Counted from the stretch's first letter, positions 40,914 to 50,353 are shown. The stretch is DNA of 64,000 nt from Phenylobacterium sp. (GCF_013911965.1 NZ_JACESE010000012.1:1-64000); one strand, 5' to 3'. Made by a program: numbers and translations. Notes: a model not told the origin generated them from the letters alone.

Positions 40914-41768
40914 ATGACCGCCAAGACCACGCCTGCCGATGTCGAGGTGACGCCCCGCGACATCCGTTTCGACGCCACGCCTCCGGCTTCCGGCCATTGG
41001 CTGGACGGCGACCCGGTGGCGACAGCGGTTTTCAACGCCCTGTCGCTGACCTTTCCCGACGGCGAGCGGATGTTCATGGACGCGGTGCGGCACTACCGGG
41101 ACAAGGTCTCGGGCAAGCTGGCCGAAGACGTCCGCGGCTTCATCGCCCAGGAGGCGATCCACTCGCGCGAGCACCATAGCCTGAACCAGCTGATCGACCG
41201 GGACCGCTATCCCGCGGCCGAGATCGAAGCGCAGGTGCGCGAGCGGGTGGCCTTCAGCCGTTCGCGCGGCCCCATGGCCATGCTGATCTCCACGATCGCG
41301 CTGGAGCATTTCACCGCCATGATGGCCGAAACCCATATCCGGCATCGCGACGAGCTCTTCCTCAAGACCGACCCGGCCATCGAGCGCCTCTGGCGCTGGC
41401 ATGCCCTGGAGGAGACCGAACACAAGGCGGTGGCCTACGACGTCTTCATGGCGGCCACCAAGGACTGGTCGCCCTTCCTGCGCTACCGCCGGCGGTGCAT
41501 GGCGATGATCTTCATCACGCTCATGTTCACCCGCAACATCACCCGCTACGCCGCGCGCCTGCTGGAGGCCGACGGCTACGCGCCCGAGGCGGCGCTGAAG
41601 GCGGTCAAGCGCTTCGTCTGGGGCGATCCTGGCATCTTCCGCCGCGGCTGGAAGACCTACTTCGCCTGGTACCGCCCGGGCTTCCATCCCTGGGATCAGA
41701 AGGAGACGGGTCCGACTCTTGCGGCCTGGCGGGCGGAGTTCGACGCCGCCGCCCTCAAGGCGGCCTGA
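40914..41768 (+). CDS. Predicted metal-dependent hydrolase (PF10118 family)
   Basis: A 284-residue all-helical protein of the PF10118 family. Repeated His/Glu patterns on helices (QEAIHSREHHSLNQL, ALEHFTAMMAETHIRHRDEL, RWHALEETEHKAVAYDVF) would form a di-iron, ferritin-like centre. The enzymatic reaction is not established in the family. It is divergent from a TetR gene that probably represses it. The upstream region holds a -35 TTGACA. The next small gene follows after 66 bases and has its own EcfG-like promoter. Confidence 0.85.
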   Translation: MTAKTTPADVEVTPRDIRFDATPPASGHWLDGDPVATAVFNALSLTFPDGERMFMDAVRHYRDKVSGKLAEDVRGFIAQEAIHSREHHSLNQLIDRDRYPAAEIEAQVRERVAFSRSRGPMAMLISTIALEHFTAMMAETHIRHRDELFLKTDPAIERLWRWHALEETEHKAVAYDVFMAATKDWSPFLRYRRRCMAMIFITLMFTRNITRYAARLLEADGYAPEAALKAVKRFVWGDPGIFRRGWKTYFAWYRPGFHPWDQKETGPTLAAWRAEFDAAALKAA

Positions 41769-41789
41769 GCGGGCGCAGGGTCGCACGGA

Positions 41790-41815
41790 GGAATCCTTTT
41801 CGGGCGAGCGGCGTT
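41790..41815 (+). promoter_or_regulatory. EcfG-like promoter (GGAAT-N17-CGTT)
   Basis: GGAAT at 41790-41794, 17 bases, then CGTT at 41812-41815, 20 bases before the ATG of the small gene at 41835. The -10 is perfect and the -35 differs from GGAAC at its last base. It is a weaker candidate than the one at 24646. Confidence 0.35.
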
Positions 41816-41834
41816 CAAAGCCCAGGAGGTGCCC

Positions 41835-42074
41835 ATGGCCCAAGCCGAACCGCCCCGTCGCTTCAGCGTCCACGCCGACCGAGGCCCCGCGCCCTGCGTC
41901 CGGATCGTCGAGGAAGCCAGCTTTGAAGCCGCCGCGCTGGCCTATCTCGAAGACTTCCACCCGCCGGCGGACGCCGAAGGCGATGTCAGCCTGATCATCC
42001 GCGATCTCGGAAACGGCGGGGAATGCTGCCTGCGGGTGGACCTGCACAGCGGCCAGACCGAACCTTGCGAGTAG
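41835..42074 (+). CDS. 79-residue conserved hypothetical protein
   Basis: A small acidic protein with no known domain. The sequence has a mixed alpha/beta look: FSVHADRGPAPCVRIVEE, a helix with AALAYLEDFHPP, then VSLIIRDLGNGGECCLRVDL. A CC pair is near the C-terminus. AGGAGGT sits 5 bases before the ATG. It may be expressed in general stress (EcfG-like motif upstream). It is convergent with the gene at 42090. Confidence 0.65.
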   Translation: MAQAEPPRRFSVHADRGPAPCVRIVEEASFEAAALAYLEDFHPPADAEGDVSLIIRDLGNGGECCLRVDLHSGQTEPCE

Positions 42075-42089
42075 GACGGGGCGGCGCGA

Positions 42090-42629
42090 TCAGACCCGCT
42101 CGGTCCCGCCAGCCTTGCGATAGGCGTCCCGCGCCTTGGCCACCCTGGCCGCGGCGGCCTTGTGGGCGGCGACATAGGCGGTCTGCGCCGCCGACCTGCG
42201 CGCCTCAAGCGCCTCGGCTTCGCGCCGTAAGGCCGCCTCCTCCTGCTTGCGCGCTTCGTTGAGCGCTTCCAGGGCGGCCTCCGCGGCGTCGAGCCGGGAG
42301 CGGTCGGCCGGCGGCGGCGGCCTCTTGGCCGCCCTGGTCTTCGCGCCGGGCTTCGCACGCGGCCGCTTGGGCGCTGCGGGAAGGCTGGGAAGGCCTTGCG
42401 GATCGATCGCGTAGGGATCGTCCGATCCCACCGCCCGCCGCAGCGGAATCCCGGGGTGCTCGACGGCGGCGGCGGCGGCGGCCTCGTCCTCGGTCAGCCG
42501 GGCCTCACCGGTCTCGAACAGGTTCTGCTTCAGCCCCCAGGCCCGCAGCGCCGCCGCCTGGCTCGGCGCGGCGACCACGGTGTCGTAGAAGCCGAGCCGC
42601 GTCTGGAACACTTTGAGCCTGCGCGCCAT
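42090..42629 (-). CDS. Hypothetical protein with Ala/Lys/Glu-rich helical C-terminus
   Basis: No family recognised for the 179-residue product. The N-terminus (MARRLKVFQTRLGFYDTVVAAPSQAAALRAWG) reads like a small folded domain with the pattern W-G-x-K-x-x-L-F. A Lys/Pro-rich linker (RPRAKPGAKTRAAKRPPPP) follows, then about 75 residues of Ala/Glu/Arg-rich heptad-like sequence, a probable long helix or coiled coil. The upstream DUF1810 stop overlaps its ATG by one base (TGATG), so translation is coupled. Confidence 0.7.
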   Translation of the reverse strand: MARRLKVFQTRLGFYDTVVAAPSQAAALRAWGLKQNLFETGEARLTEDEAAAAAAVEHPGIPLRRAVGSDDPYAIDPQGLPSLPAAPKRPRAKPGAKTRAAKRPPPPADRSRLDAAEAALEALNEARKQEEAALRREAEALEARRSAAQTAYVAAHKAAAARVAKARDAYRKAGGTERV

Positions 42630-43066
42630 CAGCCGGACCCCTCCGGCGCCAGCAGATGCAGCGTCTTGGCGTCCGGCCGGCCGCCGCACCACCGCGCGAG
42701 GGCCGCACGGTAAGGCCCGCTCGGCGCGGCGCTCGCAATCAGGGTCATGGACGAGCAGAACTTCAGGTCGTCCGGCGCCCCGAAGAGGGCGTGCAGCGAG
42801 GGTGCGCCACAGGCTTGCACCGCGGCCACGGCGGCCTCCAGCCTCGGGCCCAGGACCGGGTGAGCGAGATAGGCGCGCGCCTCGTCGAGCGAGCCGAGGC
42901 CGTAGTAGGCGGCGGTGGAGGAGGCGCCCAGTCCTCTGAGCTGGGGAAAGATGAACCACATCCAGTGGCTCCGCTTTCGCCCGGCGCGGATCTCCTCAAG
43001 GGCGGCCTCGAAGGCGCCGGCCTGGGCGGCGACGAAGCGCTCCAGATCATAGGGGTCATCGGTCAT
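42629..43066 (-). CDS. DUF1810 domain protein
   Basis: A 145-residue protein of the DUF1810 family, with the conserved start DLERFVAAQ, then EIRAGRKRSHWMWFIFPQLRGLG and the C-terminal FGAPDDLKFCSSMTLI block. The family is a compact helical fold of unknown biochemical role, sometimes called calpastatin-like. It is translationally coupled to the downstream hypothetical gene by TGATG. Confidence 0.88.
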   Translation of the reverse strand: MTDDPYDLERFVAAQAGAFEAALEEIRAGRKRSHWMWFIFPQLRGLGASSTAAYYGLGSLDEARAYLAHPVLGPRLEAAVAAVQACGAPSLHALFGAPDDLKFCSSMTLIASAAPSGPYRAALARWCGGRPDAKTLHLLAPEGSG

Positions 43067-43147
43067 GTCGGCGCGGCCGCACGGCTCATCCTCCCTCGCC
43101 CGCCCCGCGCGCAGCGCCCCGACGCGCCGGCCGGGCGTGGCGGCAGC

Positions 43148-44095
43148 CTAACGCGCCGCCGCCGCCACGCGCTCCACAGCGGCCACGATCGCCGCATTGT
43201 GCGCGTGGGAAAGGATCGTCGCATGCCCCGCCTCGCGCACGGCGGCGTAGGCGCCGGCCTCGGAGGCGCGGGCCGGCGCGGCCTGCGCCTGCGCCCACAC
43301 CCCGGCGCCGTTCTCCGGGGCGGGACCGGCGGTGACCACGGCCACCGGCAGACTGGGCGGCAGGCCGCCTGCGGCGCGCGCATGGGCTGCGCCGTCCAGC
43401 CAGTGAACCGCCTCGTCGGCGGCGTTGCGCGCGTGGCGGCCAGACACGAACATGGCCTGCTTTTCCCGCACGGCCCCCGCGTCGGCCAGACCGATCCGAT
43501 CGCCCAGGAAGAACAGCGGCTTGGCCAGGCCGACGGAGTTGGCCCCCGCCACCGCCTGGGAGAGCCGGCCGAAGACGCGCACGAAGCGGGCCACCAGCGG
43601 AATCTCCACCGCTTCTGGCGTCGTCGCATCGACGAGGACGAGGCCGGCGACGCGATCGGGATGCTGGGTCGCCAGCAGGCGGACGTGCTGTCCGCCCATG
43701 GAGTGGCCCAGAAGGATGACGGGGCCCGTCACGCCGGCGGCGTCCATCAGCCGGACGGCGTCATCGACCACGGCCTGGCTGTCGCGCGGGCGCGGTCCGG
43801 GATCGGAGTAGCCGAGGCCGGCGCGGTCATAGGCGCAGACACGCAGGCCGCGCGCGGCGAGCGCGGCCTGCAGGTCGCCGAAGTCGGCGGAGAAGCCGAA
43901 CGCGCCCGCCTCCAGCCAGACCGTCGGCCGCTCGCTCTTGGCCGGACCGGCGCAGACCAGGCGCATCTTCCGCCCGCCGACCTCGATCCGCTCGCCGCGG
44001 ACGGTTCGCGGCGCGAACAGGCCCTCGATGAGCAGGCCGGCGCCCAGCCAGAGCGCCAGGCCGAACGCCAGGGCGGCCAAGAAGGTCTTCAACAT
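43148..44095 (-). CDS. Alpha/beta hydrolase, membrane-anchored
   Basis: A 315-residue protein with one N-terminal hydrophobic helix (about residues 5-27), followed by an alpha/beta hydrolase fold. The nucleophile elbow is GHSMGG (Ser about residue 130). The acid is probably the Asp in VLVDATTP or nearby, and the terminal His is in REAGHATILSHAHN. The family covers esterases, lipases and haloperoxidase-like enzymes; the substrate cannot be told. It stands between the DUF1810 pair and the large hybrid kinase, 52 bases after the latter's stop on the opposite side. Confidence 0.87.
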   Translation of the reverse strand: MLKTFLAALAFGLALWLGAGLLIEGLFAPRTVRGERIEVGGRKMRLVCAGPAKSERPTVWLEAGAFGFSADFGDLQAALAARGLRVCAYDRAGLGYSDPGPRPRDSQAVVDDAVRLMDAAGVTGPVILLGHSMGGQHVRLLATQHPDRVAGLVLVDATTPEAVEIPLVARFVRVFGRLSQAVAGANSVGLAKPLFFLGDRIGLADAGAVREKQAMFVSGRHARNAADEAVHWLDGAAHARAAGGLPPSLPVAVVTAGPAPENGAGVWAQAQAAPARASEAGAYAAVREAGHATILSHAHNAAIVAAVERVAAAAR

Positions 44096-44152
44096 GAGCG
44101 GGCGTGTCCGATGCCGATCGCAAGCTGCGAGCGACTTCCTTAAGGCCTCGCC

Positions 44153-47011
44153 TCAACCTGCGAAAGCGACGTGTCCGGACGTCTCGCTTGCGGCCGGCCG
44201 TCCGCTGAGCGCGGCGGCGACCGTTTCCAGGAAGGCCTCTGGCTGGATGGGCTTGGAGACGAAGCCGTCCATGCCGGCCTCGGCGCAAGCGTCCCGGTCC
44301 GACTGCATCGCATTGGCGGTCATGGCGACGATCGGCGCCGCGCCGGCCGGCCCGGGCAGCCGGCGGATTCGCCGCGTCGCCTCCAGCCCGTCCATGACCG
44401 GCATCTGCATGTCCATGAGGATGAGGTCGTAGGCGCCGCGGCTCGCCGCCTCCACGGCCAGGGCGCCGTTGACCACGCAGTCGACGCTGAAGCCCACCTC
44501 TTCCAGCAGGGTTCGGGTGAGCAGGGTGTTCACCTCATTGTCCTCGGCGAGCAGGATCTTCGCCTCCGGCCGCTCCGTTTCGCCCGCGGCCGGATCGGCG
44601 GCGACGGGCTCGGCCGCGTCCGTCCCCGACTGAGCGCGCGCGGCGACCAGGCGGCCGAGCGTCTCGATCAGCAGGTGCTGTCTCACCGGCTTGGTGAGGA
44701 AGGCGTCGAGCGCCGGCCAGTTGGCCAGTTCGGCGCGGCTCGGCGCGCCCATGGACGAGGCCATGACGATGAGCGGCTGGCGCAGGGTTCGGGCGGCGCG
44801 GATCTGACGCGCGACCTCGTCGCCGGCCATGGCGGGCATCATGTGATCGAGCAGGACGAGATCGAAGGCGGCCTCGGGCGCCTCGGCCTCGCGCAGCCGC
44901 CGCAGGGCCTCCGGGCCGGACGCGGCTTCGGCGACGATCGCCCCTTCGGCCTCGAGCTGACGCCGGAAGATGTCGCGATTGAGGGCGATGTCATCGACCA
45001 CGAGGACGCGCGCGCCTCGCAGCTGGTCGGGCCGGGACGGCGCCGCCGCCGGCGCCTGGACCGCGCGCGGCAGGTCCAGTTCGAACCAGAAGACGCAGCC
45101 GCCGCCGTCGCGGTCCTTGACGCCGATCCGCCCCCCCATCAGTTCCACCAGCTGGCGGCAGATGGACAGGCCAAGGCCGGTGCCCCCATAGCGGCGCGTG
45201 ATCGATCCGTCGGCCTGATGGAACTTCTGGAAGAGGCCGAGCTTGGCCTCTGGCGTCAGGCCCGGACCGGTGTCGGAGACTTCGACCCGCAGCCGCGCTG
45301 CGCCGGTCGGGCGCGGCTGGGACTTCACCTCCACGGCGACGAAGCCCCGCTCGGTGAACTTCACGGCGTTGGACACCAGGTTGAGCAGCACCTGGCGCAG
45401 CCGCGTGGGGTCGCCGGTGAAGGCGCCCTGGGCGCCGTCGTCGAGATAGCAGGCGATCTCCAGGTGCTTCTCGGCGGCCTTGGGCGCCAGCAGCTCGGCG
45501 ACGTCCTCCACCAGGTTCGTCAGGTCGAAATCGATGGCCTCGAGATCGACCTTGCCCGCCTCCAGCTTCGAGACGTCCAGGATGTCGTTGATGATGGCGA
45601 GCAGGCTTTCGGCCGAGGTCTTCACCGTCTCGGCGTACTGGCGTTGCTCGGCGCTCAGGGGCCCGCGCAGCAGCAGAGCGTTCATGCCGATCACGCCGTT
45701 CATCGGCGTACGGATCTCGTGGCTCATATTGGCCAGGAATTCGCTCTTGGCGCGGTTCGCCGCCTCGGCCGCGTCGCGGGCCTTGGCCATCTCGACCTCG
45801 GCCAGCTTCCGGCCGGTGATGTTCTGGAGCGCGCCGATCAGGCGGCGGGGCTTGCCGCGCTCGTCGAGGATGAGCTCGGAGGAGGAAAAGGCCCAGATGA
45901 CCTTCCCGTCCGTGCGGTTGATCCGGTACTCGACGCGATAGGGCTTGCCCGTCTTCAGGTGGTCTTCCCAGGCGGCCATGGCGGCGGGACGGTCGGCCGG
46001 ATGGATGCTGCCCCAGACGTCAGCATAGAGGTCCTCGAACGTCAGGGCGCGTTCGAAGAAGGTGTCCTCCGCGCCGACCTTGAGCAGCTCGCGGGCGCGA
46101 TAGTCGACCTCGTAGACGTGGATGTCGGCCAGTTCGGCGGCGAACCGCATCCGCTGCTCGGAACGCTGTGCGCGGTCGAGCGCTTCGACAAGGTCCGAAA
46201 TGTCCTGCGAGAGAAAGAGGAGTCCGCCGATTTGTCCGTCGGGATCTCGCCAGGGCGTCACCTCGGCCCGCAGCCAGATGCGGCGGCCGTCGCCTGCCTG
46301 CAGTTGCACCTGATCGACCTGGATCGGCTCACCCGCGAGACAGGCGGCGATCCTGCCGCTCCAGCGCTCGGTCACCTCCGGCAGGAGGTCGCCCAGCCGC
46401 GCGCCCAGGACGTCCTGGCCGGTCAGGCCCAGTTCGGCGCTCCAGCGCGGGCTGGCGTGCAGAATCCGAAGATCGCGGTCGGTGACCGCCAGCGCCACCG
46501 GCGCAGAGGCCATGAGATTGAAGAGAAGCTGCTCGGCGGCGTCGGCCTCGGCGCGGTCCCAGGCCTGGGCGCGTGCGGCGATCAGGCGCTCGGCCGTGCT
46601 GGCCACCCCCTCGGCGAGATCCTCCAGTATGGCGGCCAGAGCCTCGTCGGGCAGGCGTGGCTCGCGGCCGAAGACGGTGAGCCGCCCCCGCTGCCGCGCC
46701 TGGGCGAACGGCATGGGCGCACTGGCGCAGAAGGCCATCTCGGCGACCCCCAGGTCCGCATTCCGTTCTTTCGAATTCCACCAAACCCCTTGCTGGAAAA
46801 GGGATTCCGGCCCCGCGTCATGAACCAGCTCAAGAACGCCGTCGAGGCCGCATTTGAAGGCGTCGTCGCCATCATGGAGGACGATTTCGACCTGATCGGC
46901 GGCAAAATGAGCCCGCGCGGCCTGCGCCATGCGACGAAGGGTCGGCCGCAGGGCGTCAGCGTCGAACCGCGGCCCTACGCCGCCTCCCCAGAGCTGAACG
47001 GTGCCGAACAT
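44153..47011 (-). CDS. Hybrid sensor histidine kinase with two receiver domains
   Basis: A 952-residue cytosolic kinase. Residues about 15-150 look like a GAF-type sensor. Two PAS domains follow (about 165-275 and 285-405, the second with a PAC-like VIWAFSSSELI). Then HisKA with phospho-acceptor His431 (MSHEIRTP) and HATPase_c (NLVSNAVKF, DTGPGL, GGTGLGLSI). Two receivers close it, with Asp722 (LLDHMMP) and Asp867 (LMDMQMP). There are no membrane helices. No Hpt domain or partner is adjacent. It is divergent from another PAS-kinase-receiver gene, 159 bases away. Confidence 0.94.
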   Translation of the reverse strand: MFGTVQLWGGGVGPRFDADALRPTLRRMAQAARAHFAADQVEIVLHDGDDAFKCGLDGVLELVHDAGPESLFQQGVWWNSKERNADLGVAEMAFCASAPMPFAQARQRGRLTVFGREPRLPDEALAAILEDLAEGVASTAERLIAARAQAWDRAEADAAEQLLFNLMASAPVALAVTDRDLRILHASPRWSAELGLTGQDVLGARLGDLLPEVTERWSGRIAACLAGEPIQVDQVQLQAGDGRRIWLRAEVTPWRDPDGQIGGLLFLSQDISDLVEALDRAQRSEQRMRFAAELADIHVYEVDYRARELLKVGAEDTFFERALTFEDLYADVWGSIHPADRPAAMAAWEDHLKTGKPYRVEYRINRTDGKVIWAFSSSELILDERGKPRRLIGALQNITGRKLAEVEMAKARDAAEAANRAKSEFLANMSHEIRTPMNGVIGMNALLLRGPLSAEQRQYAETVKTSAESLLAIINDILDVSKLEAGKVDLEAIDFDLTNLVEDVAELLAPKAAEKHLEIACYLDDGAQGAFTGDPTRLRQVLLNLVSNAVKFTERGFVAVEVKSQPRPTGAARLRVEVSDTGPGLTPEAKLGLFQKFHQADGSITRRYGGTGLGLSICRQLVELMGGRIGVKDRDGGGCVFWFELDLPRAVQAPAAAPSRPDQLRGARVLVVDDIALNRDIFRRQLEAEGAIVAEAASGPEALRRLREAEAPEAAFDLVLLDHMMPAMAGDEVARQIRAARTLRQPLIVMASSMGAPSRAELANWPALDAFLTKPVRQHLLIETLGRLVAARAQSGTDAAEPVAADPAAGETERPEAKILLAEDNEVNTLLTRTLLEEVGFSVDCVVNGALAVEAASRGAYDLILMDMQMPVMDGLEATRRIRRLPGPAGAAPIVAMTANAMQSDRDACAEAGMDGFVSKPIQPEAFLETVAAALSGRPAASETSGHVAFAG

Positions 47012-47170
47012 TCGAAACTCAACAAAATGGGTAATACGGTCAGGTTCGGCCCCCGGTAGTTAACGACCCGTCAAACGTCCCTTGGATGTGTCGACCTCGG
47101 CGCCGCCCCGGTTCGTCCGGCTCGCGGAGAAGGGGATGACCTCCGCGCCATATGCCGCCATGAGTAGAGA

Positions 47171-49162
47171 ATGACTGTTCAATCGTCCGAGGCTTCGGAT
47201 ACGCCGCCCCCCCGCGCCGGCGCGGGTCAGGCCGCGGCGTCCGCACGAAGCTGGGCCCCGGAAATGGAGGACCGCTACCGGCTCCTGATCGAGTCGATCA
47301 CCGACTATGCGATCTACATGCTCGACGTCGACGGCGTCGTGGCGAGCTGGAATCCCGGCGCTGAGCGGTTCAAGGGCTACGCGGCCGCCGAGATTCTCGG
47401 CCAACACTTCTCTCGCTTCTACACCCCGGAGGATCGGGCCGCGGGCCTGCCCGAACGGGCCCTGCGGACGGCGGCTCAGGCGGGCCGATTCGAGGCCGAG
47501 GGCTGGCGTCAGCGCAAGGACGGCGCCCTCTTCTGGGCGCACGTGGTCATGGACGCCATCTACGCGCCCGACGGCGCCCTGCTCGGCTTCGCCAAGATCA
47601 CGCGCGACCTGAGCGAGCGGCGAGAGGCCGCCGCCGCCCTGGCGCAGAGCGAGCAGCAGTTTCGGCTGCTGGTCCAGAGCGTGACCGACTACGCCATCTT
47701 CATGCTCGACCCCGACGGACGGGTGATGAGCTGGAACCCGGGCGCGGAACGCATCAAGGGCTATGCGCCCGACGAGATCATCGGCGAGCACTTCTCCCGC
47801 TTCTATCCGCCCGAAGACCAGACGGCCGGCGTGCCCGCCGCGGGCCTGGCCATCGCAGCCGCCGAGGGGCGATGGGAGCATGAAGGCTGGCGCATCCGCA
47901 GGGACGGCGAGCGGTTCTGGGCCCATGTGGTCATCGACGCCGTCCGCGACGAGGCCGGCGAGCTGATCGGTTTCGCCAAGGTGACGCGCGACGTCACCGA
48001 GCGCATGGAGGCCCAGAAGGCCCTGGACGAGACGCGGGAGGCGCTTTTCCAGGCTCAGAAGATGGAGGCGCTCGGTCAGCTGACCGGCGGCGTGGCGCAC
48101 GATTTCAACAACCTGCTGATGGCCGTGCTGGGCTCGCTCGAGCTTGTCCGCAAGCGGTTGCCCTATGATCCGGGTGTCACGCCGCTCCTGGAGAACGCCA
48201 TTCACGGCGCCGAGCGCGGCGCCAACCTCATCCAGCGGATGCTCGCCTTCGCCCGCCGCCAGGAACTGAAGATCGAGGCCGTCGACCTGGCCACAACGGC
48301 CGAGGGCATGGTCAGCTTCCTGCGGCGCTCATTGGGTCCGCGGGTGCGCATCGATCTCGACCTTCCCAGGGGCCTGCCGCTCCTGAGGACCGATCCCAAC
48401 CAGCTTGAGGCGGCGCTGCTCAATCTGTGCGTCAACGCCCGCGACGCCATGGAGGACGGCGGGGTCATCACCATATCGGCGACGGAAGAGACTCTGGCCG
48501 CCGGCCGCGGCCTGGCCGAGGGCCGCTATGTGCGGATCCGCGTCTCCGACACCGGGTGCGGCATGGATGAGCCCACCCTGGCCCGCGTGCTGGAACCGTT
48601 CTTCACCACCAAGGGCGTTGGTCAGGGCACCGGCCTCGGCCTGCCCATGGTGCACGGCCTGGCCAACCAGTCCGGCGGCAAGCTCGATATTGTGAGCCGG
48701 CCCGGCGCCGGCACCGCCGTCGACCTGTGGCTCCCGGCGATGAGCCGCGAGGCGCCTGCGGACATGGATCGGAGCCCGGCGGCGGCGCCCGAGGCGAAGC
48801 CCCCCGTCCCGCTGACCATCTTGGCGGTGGACGACGACCGGCTGGTGCTGAACAACACCATCGCGCTGCTGGAGGATCTCGGGCACGAGGTCTTGCAGGC
48901 GACCTCCGGCGAGGCCGCGCTCGGCCTGCTGACGGACGATATCGACCTTCTGGTGACCGATCAGCTCATGCCGCAGATGACCGGCGATGAGCTGGCCCGT
49001 CGGGCGCGGGCGCGCCAGCCCGACCTGCCGGTCCTGCTCGTCAGCGGCTATGGCGAGCTCTCCGAGGAAGGCGGCCCCCAGCCGCCTCGCCTGGCCAAGC
49101 CTTTCACGCAAGCCGAACTCGCCGAGGCGATCGCTGAGCTCACCGGACACAAGCGACAGTGA
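47171..49162 (+). CDS. Tandem-PAS hybrid histidine kinase with C-terminal receiver
   Basis: A 663-residue soluble kinase. Two PAS/PAC domains (about 33-150 and 157-275) are near copies of each other: SITDYAIYMLDVDG / SVTDYAIFMLDPDG, SWNPGAERFKGY / SWNPGAERIKGY, and GQHFSRFYTPED / GEHFSRFYPPED. HisKA follows with phospho-acceptor His310 (GGVAHDFNNLL), then HATPase_c and a receiver with Asp597 (LVTDQLMP). The Cys-containing LOV motif is absent, so a flavin photosensor is unlikely. The ATG at 47171 is 159 bases from the divergent hybrid kinase. Confidence 0.93.
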   Translation: MTVQSSEASDTPPPRAGAGQAAASARSWAPEMEDRYRLLIESITDYAIYMLDVDGVVASWNPGAERFKGYAAAEILGQHFSRFYTPEDRAAGLPERALRTAAQAGRFEAEGWRQRKDGALFWAHVVMDAIYAPDGALLGFAKITRDLSERREAAAALAQSEQQFRLLVQSVTDYAIFMLDPDGRVMSWNPGAERIKGYAPDEIIGEHFSRFYPPEDQTAGVPAAGLAIAAAEGRWEHEGWRIRRDGERFWAHVVIDAVRDEAGELIGFAKVTRDVTERMEAQKALDETREALFQAQKMEALGQLTGGVAHDFNNLLMAVLGSLELVRKRLPYDPGVTPLLENAIHGAERGANLIQRMLAFARRQELKIEAVDLATTAEGMVSFLRRSLGPRVRIDLDLPRGLPLLRTDPNQLEAALLNLCVNARDAMEDGGVITISATEETLAAGRGLAEGRYVRIRVSDTGCGMDEPTLARVLEPFFTTKGVGQGTGLGLPMVHGLANQSGGKLDIVSRPGAGTAVDLWLPAMSREAPADMDRSPAAAPEAKPPVPLTILAVDDDRLVLNNTIALLEDLGHEVLQATSGEAALGLLTDDIDLLVTDQLMPQMTGDELARRARARQPDLPVLLVSGYGELSEEGGPQPPRLAKPFTQAELAEAIAELTGHKRQ

Positions 49163-49206
49163 CGGCCTGCGCGCGACCTGGGCGCGCCGCACCCAGGCGC
49201 GACGAC

Positions 49207-49413
49207 CTAGGGCAGGTCCTCGGCCAGGATCGCCATTTCGAAGAGGAAGGAGCCGTCCTCGTCCTCGTCCTCGTAGACGACGCCGATGAACTCGTCGGCG
49301 ATATAGACTTCGGCGGAGTCCTTCTGCTTGGGCCGCGGCACGAGCGTGATCCGCGCGTTGGCGAATGTGCCGCGCAGGTGTCCTTCGATCTTGCGCATGG
49401 CGCGTTCGTCCAC
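49207..49413 (-). CDS. DUF3126 family protein
   Basis: A 68-residue acidic protein matching the alphaproteobacterial DUF3126 family (RKIEGHLRGTFANARITLVPRPKQKDSAEVYI, then DEFIGVVYEDEDEDGSFLFEMAIL). Function is unknown. The GTG at 49413 is preferred because AAGGAG lies 7 bases upstream and the length fits the family; a longer frame from 49437 is possible. It lies between a hybrid kinase gene (convergent) and cysE. Confidence 0.88.
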   Translation of the reverse strand: MDERAMRKIEGHLRGTFANARITLVPRPKQKDSAEVYIADEFIGVVYEDEDEDGSFLFEMAILAEDLP

Positions 49414-49500
49414 GGGGAACTCCTTCCAAGTCACCAAGAGAGCCGCGAACCTAGACGCTCGCGGCGCTCGGGGAAACCTGGGCCGGGACGGAAAATCGCC

Positions 49501-50343
49501 TCAGATGACGTAGTCGTACACAGCTTCGGCCAGGGTGTGGTCCATGCTGCGGGCCGGCTCGTCGCAGGTGGGGCAGTTGACCAGACGTGCGGGCACGCCG
49601 GCCGCCGTGCAATGGGCGGGCACGGGCTTGAGCACGACCGAGCCGGACGCGATCTTGGCGTGGTCGCCGATGGTGATGTTGCCCAGCACCTTGGCGCCGG
49701 CGCCCAGCAGGACGCCGCGGCCGATCTTCGGATGGCGGTCGCCGCGCTCGGCGCCGGTGCCGCCGAGCGTCACGCCCTGCAGGAGCGAGCAGTCGTCGCC
49801 GATCACGGCGGTCTCGCCGATCACGATGCCCGTGCCATGGTCGATGAAGACGCCCGAGCCGATGCGGGTGGCGGGGTGGATGTCGACCTGGAACACTTCC
49901 GACATCTTGCTCTGAAGATAGAAGGCGAGCGTGTCGCGCCCCTGCCCCCAGAGCCAATGGGCGATGCGCTGGGTCTGCAGCGCCAGGAAGCCCTTGAAGA
50001 AGAGGAAGGGCTGGACGTAGCCCTTGCAGGCCGGATCGCGTTCGAAGACGGCCTTTAGGTCGGCCTCGGCGATGTCGACCAGTTCGGGCGCGGCGTCGTA
50101 GGCCTGCTCGGCGATGTCGCGCAGGCTCATGGCCCGCAGCTCCTGATCGCCCAGCTTGCGGGCCAGCTGGTAGGAGAGCGCATCGCCCAGGGTGTGATGG
50201 CTGAGGATCACCGCGTTCAGCAGCGAAGCGAGCGCCGCCTCGTCGCGGGCGGCCCGCTCGGCCTCGTTGCGCAGCGCCGGCCAGACCGGCGGCGCATGCC
50301 CCGGCTCGATGATCTCCAGGCGCTTGGTCTCTTCCCGGCCCAT
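49501..50343 (-). CDS. cysE: Serine O-acetyltransferase CysE
   Basis: A 280-residue cysteine-biosynthesis enzyme that transfers acetyl from acetyl-CoA to L-serine. The N-terminal helical domain (about 20-140) and the C-terminal left-handed beta-helix (DIHPATRIGSGVFIDHGTGIVIGETAVIGDDCSLLQGVTLGGTG) are complete. The catalytic Asp/His pair is in this block (DHGTG and nearby). GGGAGAG precedes the ATG at 50343. It is 10 bases downstream of the Nudix gene, a likely operon. Confidence 0.96.
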   Translation of the reverse strand: MGREETKRLEIIEPGHAPPVWPALRNEAERAARDEAALASLLNAVILSHHTLGDALSYQLARKLGDQELRAMSLRDIAEQAYDAAPELVDIAEADLKAVFERDPACKGYVQPFLFFKGFLALQTQRIAHWLWGQGRDTLAFYLQSKMSEVFQVDIHPATRIGSGVFIDHGTGIVIGETAVIGDDCSLLQGVTLGGTGAERGDRHPKIGRGVLLGAGAKVLGNITIGDHAKIASGSVVLKPVPAHCTAAGVPARLVNCPTCDEPARSMDHTLAEAVYDYVI

Positions 50344-50353
50344 GGCTCTCTCC

